The notes: generated by a model from the sequence alone, not told the origin. A DNA stretch of 64,000 nt from Paramacrobiotus metropolitanus (GCF_019649055.1 NW_026570277.1:496001-560000), one strand, 5' to 3'. Shown: positions 11,701-25,323, counted from the stretch's first letter. Translations and numbers: made by a program.

Positions 11701-11839
11701 CTTCTAAACACCGGCGAACGGTTGCAAACAGTCGTGTACATTGGCAAACAGTAGAAATAGTTGCAAACATCGGTGAACAGTTGCAGTATCGCTGTTGTAC
11801 GTATCTGTCACTAATGTCCCGAAGTGTGCCTACCCTCTA

Positions 11840-14800
11840 ATAACACGGGCCGATCCACGAACGCCAACGGATTTCGATCGTTTTCTGAGTTATCTGGGAT
11901 ATGTGAGTGCTGAATAACTTACTAATATTACAATTATTAAATATAAATATCGTAATCAAATTACGAGGTATTAAAGGTAATTACTACCCGTATATTAATT
12001 TGAATTTATCAGTAACGCAAAAGAAGGTTTTCTGAACTATAATGATAATTATTATTTTTGTCAATAATAGTAATAATTATTGTTATTGTCAATAATTGAT
12101 AATACCAACAACTAGAAAGTAAATTTACCCAAACAAAAACACACAAGGGAAAATTGTTTGTAAAACCTTTTTTAACCAAACGGGCATCAATGGTTAAATT
12201 TTTCAATGAGTCTAGCGCTACAGAAACGTCTGGCAGATATTCTCGAGGGTTTTGTGTTGAATTTACATAAAATTCATTCTACTGCAGAGCATTATAGAAA
12301 TCGTACTCTCTAGCTGCAGCAAGTATAAGTTACTGCAGTAGAACATAAGGATATGGCTAAGGATAAAATTATTCCACGTAAAAAAGTTCTTTGAGAGATG
12401 TGGAGTTAGAGATAATGATTCGTGCAACTTGCGACAGGATGTCGACGAGTGTTTTTGGGATGATGTTGTCTATAACTGGCGCGAATCCGACGAGGACATG
12501 CGAAATCCCAGAACAATGCAAATTCGTTTCGGTTACGTCGGTACATACTTATCCCTGCTTGCAACGGCGACACTCTTCCTGGTATTGTGTTGCTACCTTT
12601 TTGCCAATCGCCATTGGCGTTTACCCCTGTATGAATCGTTTCACGTACCTCTCTGCTCAGCATACAGCCGTTTCGTTGGCTGTGCCTACAGCGATTCGCC
12701 ATACGTTATCAATGCCGAAGACGAGTCTGAAGACGGCTGGGATGTGGTAAAGACCGTTGGCGCCGTGAAGATCGTCAAAATTGGAGACCCTTCTTCTCGG
12801 AATTTAAGGGACAATAAGCCGGATTTTTACACTCTTGATGATATCCCAGATGGATGGCGGGAAGTTTTATTCTACGGATCGTACTTCTTTATTTTTATGG
12901 TGTTACCCTGCCTGGGCGCATTGCTTTGGGGAGCCTTCTTGACGACACCATTGGCTTGGCTGGCCGCATTAGTCGCAAGAGCCATAGCCATGTATTACGG
13001 GGAAGAAGCAATTTTTCCATGCTGTGTGACCTTTATCACTGCTCTCTCCATCTACTGCTGCGGACGGATGTTAGGATTGTGGATGAGGGAAAGCTATTCG
13101 TGGTCATGTTGGAAGAAAATCAGGTTCAAATATTATGTTTGAGAACGTTTAAACATCCTAGACTTATACTTCAAACAAGTCGGGACTTATTGTAAGTAAA
13201 CCAAATGATACAGTGAGTTTTGGTTGTAACGGCTTAACCAAGTCTGGTTTTTTTAAATACGTTTAAAACAAATTGTAAATTTATGCGGTATACTTTCTGG
13301 TATAACATCAGCGCGCAATGCGTACCACAGTTTCACGAAATGGGTTGATTGGGCAGATTGCTGTGCGGATCCGAAGCGCCTGCATTTACAGTCGCTGAAA
13401 ATTCCAGCGGATCTGAAATGAAAGGATCGCGTGCAAATGAAATGCGAACTGTGAAAGTGTGGAGCGGTATTTTTACGTACGGTATGGCTGTTCTCCTTAT
13501 CAACTTGGCTCTGGTAGAAAAGGTCGTTCCTCAGACTTCCGGTTATGTCTGGGATGAGTGGGATCCTCTTTCTGCCGCTGTTTTCTGCGCTTCCAATTCC
13601 TCGGCAGACTTCCACGTAAGTGATTTAAATGGAGTTTTAAACGAGCGTTAAAAAATTCGATAAGGTGAATGACCAATGGGACTGCAATGGGATAAATGAC
13701 TTTCTGCTGCTTTGTATACGCAGGTGTTGAAGCCCAATGTAGCTGTGGTTTCATACTGGGTGGATATCGGATACTGGCTGGACAAGTTTCCCGACTTAAC
13801 TCATTTGGAAGAATTGTCAACCATCTCACCACCAGCGGGAGCGCTTTTTTGGTCTGGAGCGCAGCCATTATCAACATTACGGTATCAGTCTGGATACTTT
13901 TTACGGTTGGCGATACGGGGCATCACATTCTCATGAATAATATTTCTGAAGGAGATGCTGCGCAAATTTCAAAACATTCCGAAGAGTCAGAATCATCCGA
14001 AGAATGGTAAGTACTAATGTATCAGGTACGAAACGAAACGAAAGCAAAACGTTTCTTTTTTCGACAGTTGCATTGCTTGTACCAGACGAAGGTGCAGGTT
14101 TCCGGCAGGGTGTAAAACCTGGCAGTGGCACCTGCCATTGGCGCTGTCAGTGGCATGGCAAGGAATAAAACCTGGAGACTCTGGCAGCCGGTAACCGATA
14201 AAAGGTGGCAGATGCCGCACAAAATGTGGCGCACTTAATAAGCGAGTTAAATGTGGTTGGTCAACCGCATGATTCTTTAAGATGTCAATATTGATAGGAA
14301 ATTAACAGCATTACTGGTCATGCATAAGTCCGTAAGTAAGCGCAAATATACGCAATTTTACAAGGTCACACTGTGTTCCGTTGTTGCGCAGAGTTCCACA
14401 AAAAAAAATGACAAAGAAAGAATGTGCGTTCAAAATACAATCGCGTTGCTTCCTGATCTAGGAAGCACGCCTCTGAATTATTGCTTGCGCTTAAACGCGG
14501 TGCTGTTTTGGTTAACAACCATAACACACACATTTTGATCACCTACAGGCCCGGTACATAGTGCAAAATCGGTGTACATAAACGGTCACTCTGACTTAAG
14601 TGCACCCCAAACCTTTTTTTCCCTCGTTCGATAAGTACACAATTGTGTGAAAACCGTGTACGGGCGCAACGTCCGGTGGGAGAGAGCGTAATGATAGAAA
14701 AAATGTCACTAGTTTGAACGCACAAAAACATAAAAATTATACACGAGTTATACAAAAGTTTCATCGTACATAGATTACCTGTATTTGAATTCTGACTGCA

Positions 14801-17800
14801 AAGGCCCACTCCCCTTTAAATTTTAATGAATATTTTTCGTCAGGTTTATTTTGAAATTTAAAAATAAAACATGTTTTTGAAACCAAGCTCAACGTAAAAA
14901 CGATCGTTTTCATGATAATGGATGTTTTCGTGCAAGATTTAAAATCAATTTATAATAGGACTTTTTTGCACATCCGTATTTCCGAACTTATGGAATTTTA
15001 TTTCGTCCATAACTCCCGAACGGATGTTGCGCTCTTAAACTGTCTTCACGCCAATGAGCATAACTCATTTGTCTATAAAAATGTCTCAATAAAAAGCCGA
15101 AAAGTGCTTAGAAGTGCAGCGAAAGCAAAAGATACCGTACACGGTGCATGTACGCGTATACGAATTTGTCACCATGTACCGGTACACTTCCATTAGCGAG
15201 GAGCTTGCCGAACAAGTCCGCGTCAGATTAACATACAGCTAACGCTTCGAAAGAAATCACCACCATATCCGCGGAGGTTTCTCAAACATCTCTGAAATCG
15301 AGTTCTTTAGTTGGATATGTTTTCATTTTCGAAAGCAATAGCTGAATTTCGAAAATTCTAATCTAATACCAAATATATGCTGATCTAACGCGGATGTGTT
15401 CGGGAAAGCCCGCCGTAAGTAGCAAATTCAGCATTGAGCTGCGGTACATATCCCGGAAGCTAGCAAAATGACCTTCGGTTATACATAGTTTATGCTTGAA
15501 ACTTAGTTTTTCAAAGCGCAGAAACCTTAGACCTAACTTCATCTTGAATTTTCGTGCTACAGAGTGCTTCCTGTTGACTGTGGTATTGAGGGTATTCCCG
15601 ACATGAGATTTCCATGTAAATGTCACATGAGACTGATTAATTGGGCATAAAAGGTGCAAACAGAAAGTAAGGTAATATGTACTTATCATTACTTACACAA
15701 AACCGGTATAATAGTGGAATACTGGAACCGCGGATATGCGCAGACTAGCACGAATAGACTTTCAAATAGTAACTTTATCCACAATGCACATTTCATGAAA
15801 TTAACGGTATTACGACAGGAGCCGGCAATATTGCAGTAGGCAATTAGGCATTCTAAAAATAGCGTCATGCAGCGCAACTGATTTTAACGTCAGTGTATCT
15901 AACATCAAAATGTACCGTTTGGGAAAATCTGCCTGTGTGGTCGTTTATCTGCCTGCGTGGTCGTGGTCGTTTATGTACAACGGGCGAAATGATCAGCTAG
16001 CAAAACAAATAAGATAAGGATAGCTGTTTGTAAGCCACCCTTTAAATGCACAGTCTGTTTATACGAGTACAAGGCGCTGGTTTTTTTGGAATAACAACGA
16101 AGTTTGACCTGCACGTTCTGTATACAAAACATAAGCCGAGCCGGCACCATAGTGACCGGTTGTCTGCAGTCAAAACACTAATGTAAATCGTGTCACAAAA
16201 ACGGCTCCACTCATATTATTAAGTATTAACTATCCTTTTCTCTGTTGAAAGCGTTTCGTGATGATTTACAAATTACAGCAGCTATCTAAATTACACTGTA
16301 GTTTTCTTTCTGATCCGAAACTGTTCGTCCTCCGTATTTATACGGCAGTCGTGGAGTGTTACTGGGTTATGTTCAAAAAGCATTATTTGTACAGTGTTGA
16401 ACATTATCAATAAATTAATTTTATAATGACTGCAAAAGTAGAATCACCAGACCATATTTTAGTAATAGTACGATGAGTAAGGATGCAGTACTGATGCGGA
16501 TGGTTAACAATTAGCTATATAATAATTATATTGTAACTTTATTCAGTACGTTTAACAAACGGCAACGCCTTGCGTTCACATGATCTAAATGAAAAAAACC
16601 CTGAATAATTAGCTTGTTATTCTCGGTTACCACCCCGACAGTATAGTGCTGCCGGGGTATACTAACTTTTTACGTATGGTGTATGTTGCAATTTCAGTTA
16701 AATTTTATCCTCGCCTGACGCACTGTGCATTGTGTGCAGTACGTATACGCTTCATGCAAATTATTCGGACAAAATGTAGATTAAGTAAGCAACTGTGCTG
16801 AAAACTTAGAATTTCAATAGCTAATTATTAAAAAGCACAAACGATCGGTCTAATCACATATAGCAGTTGATCTAAATTAACCGAAACATGTTACCTTATG
16901 GCTTATGTAAAACAGCACATAAATACTAAAATCGTATTGCTAATGCAATTTTGGACTTAATCATTCTGCTTGTTCCCAGAAGTGCAACGTTATACACGTA
17001 CAGCATGAATTTCTTATTCATTCCCGATTCAGTCTTCTGGAGAGGGAATGAATGATACAAATTAAAATTTGGCGTGTGTTTATGTGCAAATAATTTTGCT
17101 TGCTGCCTTCTGCTGAAATCTGCTGCTGAAATTTTGCTTGCTGTCTTCTGCTGAAATACGGCTATCCAAAAAATAATTGGTAAAACCAAATTAATAAGCT
17201 AGCAAAACTGTGCTCGACGTTCATATTCCCAGGCTCCCACCTGCTCACATAAAATCTTGTCAGATTTGTTTTTTAGTTTTAGTTAAACAGAAGCGCTTAA
17301 TCACTGGCGTTAACTAAGGGTACTTCTATCCATCACAAGTTAACTACCAAATGTGTGTGCGTAAACAATTAAAAATTCATTCATTCATCAATCAACCGTT
17401 CTTGATTAACCGATTAACGTACCCGTATTACCCCGCTTCACGATCAACCGGAAGTCATATTCCAACGGTTTGCCTTAGAGATCGGGAAGTGCCGTGATTG
17501 TACTTGTAACGCGTCCAGTGATTCTGTTTTCTTACGTTACTTTATGCAAACGGCGAAATGCAGTGTGACCTTTCGAACTGTGTATGCCGGTATGACTTCG
17601 TGCATGTCCAGCAGTGGCGTAACGAGCCTAATAATTTGGTGGCCATGGCCCACCCCAAACAAATAGTTATACTGGACATTGTTCAGTAATGGTGTTAACA
17701 CTTTATGTAAAGCTTACGGTGTACTGGCAAGCTGATGGTGTACTGGCAAATTTTCAAAAATTTTGCTTTCGACCAAGCCCGCTTATTAGTCCCATATTTT

Positions 17801-18408
17801 CTGTGGCATCTGCCACCTTTTATCGGTTACCGGCTGCCAGAGTCTCCAGGTTTTATTCCTTGCCATGCCACTGGCAGCGCCATTGGCAGGTGCCACTGCC
17901 AGGTTTTACACCCTGCCCAGGTTTCCCCACAGTAGCGCAGTGAAAAGTCGAAATCGTAAGCGCAGAGTTATGTATTTCCGACGGAGACCGTATAAAATCC
18001 GTTAATAATAATCATGTAACTAATATACGTAGTAATAATATTTGGGTTGTTGACAGGTCAGAAGAGGATGAGCCAGAAGAGCCGCCTACTTACTGTGCTT
18101 GCTCAAAGTGGATGCCTGTCCTACGTTTCCTGGTCCTTGTCCTTGCCAGACCGTTGATGTGGTACCTGCTACCGTGGCCCCTGATGCGGTTCCTTCTACC
18201 GGAATTCCTACATTTACCCGGCATTTTATTGCTGTCGACGATCATTCTGGCATGGGCGTATTACGAACTGATGCAACATGTTAGAATTCAATGGAGAAAC
18301 GGCGATTTTCAACCGATTTTAGACCGACTGAGTCAGCCGAAAACCGCAGATACCCAAATTAACCTTCAACCACACGAAGATATCCAGGTACTAAATGCTG
18401 ATTCTTAA
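11840..18408 (+). pseudogene. Multi-pass membrane family, copy A (5'-truncated, frameshift in E4)
   Basis: Exons: E1 remnant about 11840-11902, E2 12438-13123, E3 13357-13615, E4 13724-14006, E5 18057-18408. E2, E3 and E5 are open with canonical sites and family phases (0, 2, 0, 2). E1 keeps only its last 20 or so codons (ADPRTPTDFDRFLSYLGY); the start codon and first membrane segment are missing where the minisatellite begins. E4 switches frame by one base near 13830. E2 holds the family signature CCGRMxGLWMRESY. E5 has ARPLMWYLLPWPLMRFLLPE and ends at a TAA. Intron 4 is 4 kb long because it contains an inverted-repeat element. Probably a non-functional copy, unless an upstream exon was missed. 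Confidence 0.75.
14094..17931. mobile_element. 3.8-kb TIR element inside intron 4 of copy A
   Basis: About 165 bp at 14094-14262 is repeated in inverse orientation at about 17765-17931, with near-identity over the outer 130 bp (for example aataaaacctggagactctg on the left). Between them I see only short open frames and no recognisable transposase, so it is a non-autonomous or foldback element. The inserted host gene continues with E5 at 18057. No clear target duplication was resolved. Confidence 0.7.
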
Positions 18409-18854
18409 TAACACACCTTCGGTCAGTCTTGCTCCATACCTGTTACCTTCGTGTTAAAGATCTTCGTCCTTCTTACGAATAGTAAGCAGCTGTGCATAAA
18501 CCGGCATTAACGGCAAGTGCCATCGGTGTGTGAAATTTGTGCGCCTAGAATTTGTTAACCTCGAAGGAATTTACAGAATAATTTGTGCTGAATATTTGTG
18601 CAGAATATTTTCTGTAAGAATTTCCCTGCATTTGTATTTCTGTACGACTACATTTAGACCAAATTGCAGTTTATTGTATTTTCTTTGAAATATTTCTGTT
18701 TGTTTTATCGAAAATGTACAGTGATTCTAAAACTATCGCTGTGCCATGAAAATGTTGTTGGCCCTGCCTTGCGCTATTTATGGCAGTTTATATTGGATGA
18801 GAATAAATATATGCAAACTATCAAAACTCACACTTTGAAACTTTCGAAGTACAG

Positions 18855-19875
18855 TACTTCGCATGGGGCCTTAAGTTTTCCCCTCATACAGTACGGGAAA
18901 TTTTGTTTTCCCCCGCACATGTGCCGCTTAGTCGCTGATATAATTTATTTTAATTGGTTTCCTTTGTGTACAACAGCAATGATTACACACTACGGTTACA
19001 AGTTCCAAAAACAACCAAAATCATTCCCTTCCCCAAATTTACTTTTGCCCGGCAAAGTGCCTAAAACTGCGGCAGCGTTTCCCTTCATTATCGCCAAACT
19101 GATGCGTTGTTTCAAGAAGGCGGTAGATCGGCTTTCTCCTGTCTTTCCCCGAATTAGGCGTCCAACGAAGCTGACTATATCTTTCGCGGCTTCTCCAAGC
19201 GCGCCAAGCGTTTCCACCGCGAATGGATAGAGCATATACTGTTCTCCGAGGCAACGGTACTTTTGTCGCTTCCGACTTTCCGCTTGCCGAGCCGCTGCAC
19301 CAGCCGCTTTTGCAGTTCCTTTAAGGTACGACTGTGCCATTGTATCTGCGCATGTGGCATCCCATGCCAGCTGTTTTCCATCACGGACGGGTACCAGAGT
19401 AACTCCATCCGGCCGCATGCCATTGTCTCCCGACATTCCCTTGGGCTCTAGTTCACTAGGAATACCCGCCGCAAAAAATCCACGATGAAGAATGCTGTTT
19501 AACTCGGAATGTAAGCTCCATCTGCCTTTGTTGTACAAGCAAGACAAGCCATGGTGACCGTCCGGGGTTACCGGAAACGAGCATGCTTGGCAGTCGTGAT
19601 TAGCTACCACAGGTAAGCTTAGTCGCTTACACGCTTAAAGCTGACTGCAGTTTAAAGCCGCGTGCGCTGCGGCAACTCATCTGAGTTGCCTCTGCTCTTT
19701 CTTGCTCAGTTGCGCAATCGGATATGCCGAGTTGGCCAGAAACCGGTTTTTAGCTGCAGCCAGCTTTTTAGGCTGCACTCGTGTATGAACATAAGCGACA
19801 GCGGCACATGTTGCGGGGGAAAACAAAATTTCCCGTACTGAATGAGGGGAAAACTTAAGGCCCCGCTGCGAAGTA
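18855..19875. mobile_element. 1.0-kb TIR element carrying a retrotransposon fragment
   Basis: About 75 bp at 18855-18927 (tacttcgca, ggggccttaagttttcccct) recur inverted at 19801-19875. The interior is largely the reverse-strand C-terminal fragment of a non-LTR retrotransposon protein. Either a DNA element captured the fragment, or the inverted repeats arose after its insertion. Confidence 0.7.
18996..19610 (-). pseudogene. Non-LTR retrotransposon protein, C-terminal fragment
   Basis: About 200 residues are open. The start has a zinc-knuckle-like CQAC...DGHHGLSC, then the pattern RPDGVTLVP...LAWDATCAD, then the Ala/Lys-rich region and YPFAVETLGALG before SLAIMKGNAAAVLG. This order matches the tail after the reverse transcriptase domain in many animal LINE-like proteins. 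No reverse transcriptase catalytic motif is present and no credible start codon was found, so it is a 5'-truncated relic lying between the inverted repeats at 18855-19875. Confidence 0.65.
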
Positions 19876-20388
19876 TGCCAGTTGACCTAACAAATAAAAA
19901 ATTATTTATTTTTTTTGTACTTCTTGTTATATCCGCACGGGTATTTTACACAGTCATGCCCATGTCAACATGCTGCGGCACAAGAAGTTTAATGTGTAAT
20001 GTTCTTTAACGTCCGCCCACAATTGCCACAAAATCTGGGTCAAAACCCAATCCGAGGCAGCAGACTCGTCATAATCCGACAAAAGTGAAGCACAAAAATA
20101 TTTGTAGCAGTAACAGAAATAGCAGGAAAAGAAAAGTTCACTTCTACATTTCGATTAAAGACGCATGGTCAGCATTGTAAAGTTGTTTGAATGATGGCAC
20201 ACACTTCCATTCAACATCATTTAAAGCTGTCGCAAATCTGCTGAGGCTTTGATAAGCTTCAGCTGGAATCCGCAGATCGTTCCAAATAGTTTTAAATCAG
20301 CACACGATACTCGACGAATACTCGGCTTAGTCGAAAAGGGAATGTTAGGAATTATCTCTTCCTCTAATTATTTCACTATAAATTGCGC

Positions 20389-21712
20389 TTTCGCGAAAGG
20401 GTCGGCCAAGATTATCTTTGCCTCCCTTTTGCCTTTGCCTTTTCACTTTGCCTTTTTCAACTTCACATTTACCTTTGCCTTTGCCCCGTCAAAACCTTAC
20501 CGTCCCATTTAACCTTCCCAAAACGCTGTTTTATATACCCTTTGCCGTCGGCTGTAACCGTTGCATGACACAGCACCGTCAAGCACTTTACCATTTTCGG
20601 GACTTATAGTCGGCATCCAGGTTGGGAAATTACTGCTCTTATTGTTAATACAAACATTAAACAATGACATCGCCCTAAAATCCAAAGTCGATGATTGTGA
20701 CCGTCATTACGCAGAAACTGGACAACTTAAACCTTAAAGGTTGCATCGATTTGGAAAGGACTGTAAGTTACAATTCTGAACCTGCAAAAAACTTTTAGAA
20801 TTTTTTTGAAAAGTCGGCATCCTTAATCTGGTTAATGCTTTTGCGTTCTTGTGCAACGGGACATACATAGTTCCTTCAACCCCGGGCAGTGGGCACTAAC
20901 AAAAGGATCAAAGGGCAAAGCATCACTAACATTTCCTGTGCTATTATCACAAGCCCATTGGCTGTAGGCTACTCTAGGATACATTCAGGATATCAGAAGT
21001 TGAGTCCTACGGAGTACCATTTGTCCAAGTAAAGCTGCGGTCCTCCAGAAGTTGGAACAAGCTCCGTACATACTGAGCGGCAGTACTCACACAGAAGCCG
21101 AAAATTCTAAACCTTCTGTTTGCACTAATTACGCCGAAATGTAAGGGTTGGTGGCCATTTCCAAAAAACAGTCTCAAATTCTAAATTTCTGGCGATAAAG
21201 TGTTGGTATAGTGGTTTAATGCACAGTCTCAGCCAACCGTATTTGAACCGGAAGAAGCACAGCCAAGTTTTTTGATAGTGGGAGAGATTTTATCAAGGCG
21301 TCATTAAGAGAAGGGGGGGGGCAAGGGGATCGTCATTCGGTCTATCATTATAATTCGTTCATCACTATCGCCAGTTTTGTCCTTTGCTATGACAAATTCA
21401 TGAAACTGACAAAGGAGGATTACTAGCGGCGCCATACTCTAATTCTATGTTAATAACCAGAGCAAGAATTTCCCAAACGTGGATGCAGACGCTGAAGTTC
21501 AAAAATGGTAAAGTGTTTGACGGTGGTGTGTCATGCAACGGTTATAGCCGACGGCAAAGGTTATTTAAAACGGTTTTGGGAAGGTTAAATGGGTTAAATG
21601 GTAAGGTTTTGATGGCGGCAAAGGCAAAGGTAAAGGTGAAGTTGAAAAAGGCAAAGTGAAAAGCGAAGGCAAAGGGGAGGCAAAGGTGATCTTGGCCGAC
21701 CCTTCGCGAAAA
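20389..21712. mobile_element. 1.3-kb foldback element with about 240-bp inverted repeats
   Basis: 20389-20632 reappears inverted at about 21468-21712. Both contain the outer ttcgcgaaagggtcggcc-like end, the gcctttgcctttgcc purine/pyrimidine-skewed run, the atgcaacggttatagccgac block and tggtaaagtg. Identity is moderate with small gaps. The 830 bp between show no recognisable gene. Confidence 0.7.
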
Positions 21713-22030
21713 GGTCAAATTGTGCATAATGGGCTTGTGATGTCCAGTGGCCAGTCATTAGCAGTGATTAACAGAGCGTCGCTCTCTTTCATGTAACAAT
21801 CAGGCTTGACTGGGATAGTTGGTTGTATACTTGGCCGTAATAAGTTTGAGCAGTAAGGCGTGCTGCCAAGGCTTTTACTGTATACATCATTACATGTTGT
21901 GGAAGTAAAATAATTACTGTAGCTATGGTTGCTGTGTTCATTTCATTCAACATACAGGCGACACCAGTACAACCAGATCACCAACTCCAGTTTCGAGCCA
22001 AAAATCGATACTGGCATCGATCTGTTCTCT

Positions 22031-22091
22031 GTACTACTGATTTACGCTTTTGCCTCTAACATGTTGGAGCAAAAGCGTAAATCTGTAGTAC
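22031..22091. repeat. Short hairpin, 23-bp stem
   Basis: 22031-22053 pairs with 22069-22091 at 22 of 23 positions around a 15-base loop. It lies about 300 bp upstream of the start of copy B. It could be a small foldback element, a small-RNA precursor or a chance remnant. Confidence 0.5.
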
Positions 22092-22393
22092 TACACTGTT
22101 GTTTACGGCAAATCTCCACTGCTTTGCAAATCGATCGTGAATTGCATGGCACAGCGGAGCGGTTATACAGAGACGCTCGTCCTAGCCCGGTACCACATCC
22201 TGTTAATACATTCCTTCCTTGCATAGTATACATGTGTCATGTGATAAAGCGAAGGTAGACACTAGATCGACGCTCAAAAGCTACTGGAAATCTCAAACGC
22301 GCATCATCGAACCCATACTGCAAGTTTACAATCCAACACTATTTCAATATGCATGAATTGTTGTGCAGCTGAAAACTCCCTAGTCAACAGAAA

Positions 22394-25323
22394 ATGAGCA
22401 AATATCGTGCAATCTTTCAGTCCTTTCTCAAGAGAGATCTTTCTTGGGCCTATCAGGAAATCGTCGCTGAAGCCTCTGTGGTGCTTTGGGTGACTTGCCA
22501 ATTGTGCGTAACTTTGGCCACTCGCATCCTTCCTAGCTGGAGACCAACGAGAAGCGCTTCGTGGGATGCAACGTATTTCGATGGCGTCCTCAGTTTTCTT
22601 GGATACGTGAGTGCTTAAGCAGATCTTTGGGTTTATTCCAAAAAATAACGCGCAGTGTGCAAATAATAACTCCCTTCACTGTTATCAGTTAAGTGTAATT
22701 TGACTGCGTATATTGGACTAATAATTGGTCATTGTACGCTGACGCTTTAGCAGACGGAAACACAAAATTTTAATATTTTAAGTTTGTTGTTTGTGAATGT
22801 ACGATATCTCGCTTCACACTGCATTACAAAACGGTTACCGTTTGGTTCTCTTTTCGTTGTTAGAATGTCACAATGGAACAAGAAGAACGGATGACCGAAT
22901 ATATTTGTACTTTTGCGGAATAAGAAAGTACAGATAGAGATAAACTGATTCTTTGTGTTGCGACAGGGCCTCGATGGTTGTTTTTGGCATCGTGTGGCCT
23001 TTCACTGGCGAGAACCTGTCGAGGGCACGCAAAATTCCAGGTTCAGTTCCATATTCTTTGGACATATTGGTATATCGCTGTCTCTGGGCATAACGGCCAC
23101 CTTTTTCCTGTGGTTTGCTGGCTACCTTTTTGCCAACCGCCATTGGCGTTTACCTCAGTACACATCACACCACTTGCCACTCTGTCATTCATTAAGCCGA
23201 TACTTCGGTCAAGCATACAACGATTCACCTTATGTAATCAATGCAGAATCCGAATCAGAAGCTGGCGGGGATCCTCAAAACACCGCTGACGCTGTACAGA
23301 TACCCATATCCACTGCGAGCTCTTCGGCTCTTCAAGCTGACCAGCGACTGGCTTATTCCACCATAAATGATATTCCATACAGATGGCGAGGGGCTTTGAA
23401 GATAGGATTTTTGGGGGGTGTTATTATGCCGTTAACCTGCCTATCCATATTTTTGTGGGGGACCTTCTTGACAATACCGCTGGTTTGGTTAGCAGAATTT
23501 GTTACACGGATCATCGTCCTGTATTACGGAGAAGCAGCAATTTTTCCTTGTTGTGTTTTTATTATCACGGCACTCTCGATATACTGCTGGGGAAGAATGT
23601 GGGGATTGTGGATGCGGGAAAGTTATTTGTGGGCCCTGTGGAACAAGATCAGGTTTCAAATCTACTATTACGGTTAAACACTTTTACTTTACATTGAAAT
23701 CGATTAACGCTTTCCCGATGAAAGTTTTATAGTTGATAGAACATTTTGCGAAAATGTCATAATGCTTATTTAATGCAAGCAAAGGAAGCGAAATCCTAGT
23801 GCGAACGGTATAGCGGATTTCACTGACCTTATTATCGCTTGGATGCATAAAGAAAAATGACCATTCACTGTCGTTAGATACTTTTTCGGTAAACATCCTC
23901 CGAAAACCATGCACTGAATTTTACGAACCGGTTTTATTGCGCAGGTTATTATGCGGATGGCGACCACCTGCCCTAGTACTCGATGCATGTCCCAGACAGT
24001 GTGAAATGAATGAATCCAACGCCAAGCTTGTACGGATCGGGGAAGTGTGGTTTGGACTTTTCGCATACGGTGCTGCTGTTTTGTTCAACGTGTATCCGCT
24101 TTACGAAACGTTTCCCCAGATTTCTATTGATGCCTGGAAGCCGGTAACTGTCACCTTTAACTGCGTGGTCAATTTATCGCTGGAATTCCAGGTAAGCGTT
24201 ACGGTGGAGTTTTGTACGGGCGTACGACAATTTTTTCTTAACATTGTAAGATATACAGCAAGTGTGTTTATACTTGGTTTAGCAGTAATAAGCAGCTTAA
24301 CCATCCGATGCATGCCCATGCGTATTTATCAACCATTTCCGTTCGTGCAGAGCACAATCGTACCACATGAATGCTCATCTTGAATTTTATACGCAGATGC
24401 TGACACCGAAGATGGCTGTGCTCTCGCATTGGGTGGATGAGAGCTATCTGCTGGAAAATTGGCTGGAAAACGATACCTACGCAACCAGTTTCCGGGAACC
24501 ATTGGTTATATCGCCAGTAACGGGAATCGTTCTTATGTACTGGAGCGGAACAGTTACCGTTTTGGCGGTGCTGGCTATGATACCTCCGATTGTGGCTCTT
24601 GTCCTCTTACCTTGCATTATGGCAAGTGCTGATCAAGCACCGCAACCGCCACGGCAACGGTAGGAAACCAAAGCAGAAACCTATTTTACCAACTGCAGTA
24701 CAAGACGGAGCATGTGTCCCATAGTAGCGTAATAAAAAACGCAGGATTCCTGCCCCTATCACGCTAGTGATATGGAGGAATTTTTAGTACGAATTTCTGT
24801 TAAGATAATCCAGAGCAGAAAAAAAAATCAGAAATCGGCTAGTCGGTCCGTGTACAAAAATTCCAAAATTCTTTTCATTGGTAGTGTGCACTGTGCAGCA
24901 CGAAGACAACCATATGCGCATCAGATCTTCAGTACTAGTACTCGATTCAAACAGAAGCCTTTGTCTGTGTAATTTGGGGTGGAATAAGCCAACTTCTTTT
25001 TTTTAACCTACATTATACGTCTTGTGCGTTGTTACAGGTGCAACGAGACAACTAATTTTTGTGGGTGCGCAATGTGGATGCCTGCCCTACGCTTCCTTAT
25101 TATTATCATAGCCAGACCGCTGATGTGGTACCTGCTACCGTGGCCCGTGATGCGGTTCCTTCTACCGGAACATCTGCAGCTGCCCGGCATGTTCTTCCTA
25201 TCGACGACCATTCTTGCATGGGCGTATTATGAATGGATACGGTATAATGGATTACAATGGAGATTTGGTGCTATTACATCGTGTTTATGCAGATTTTTCC
25301 AACGGAAAGCGGCACATGCATAA
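22394..25323 (+). CDS. Multi-pass membrane family, copy B (intact)
   Basis: Five exons: E1 22394-22606, E2 22967-23652, E3 23945-24191, E4 24397-24659, E5 25038-25323. Together 565 codons, with intron phases 0, 2, 0, 2 and GT-AG borders. E1 holds one membrane helix after SWAYQEIVAEA. E2 has a helix pair around FFGHIGISLSLGITATFF, two helices after WRGALKIGF, and FPCCV...CWGRMWGLWMRESY. E3 has one helix after EVWFGLFAYG. E4 has HWVDESYLLEN and a helix after MYWSGTV. E5 has two helices around RPLMWYLLPWPVMRFLLPEH. That makes about eight membrane segments, with Cys-rich E3-E5 junctions. No family is recognised. Role unknown; a transporter, channel or receptor is equally possible. Confidence 0.8.

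Noticed and set aside
18996-19610. A functional reverse transcriptase
   Set aside because: No catalytic YxDD region and no start codon; only the C-terminal tail is present.
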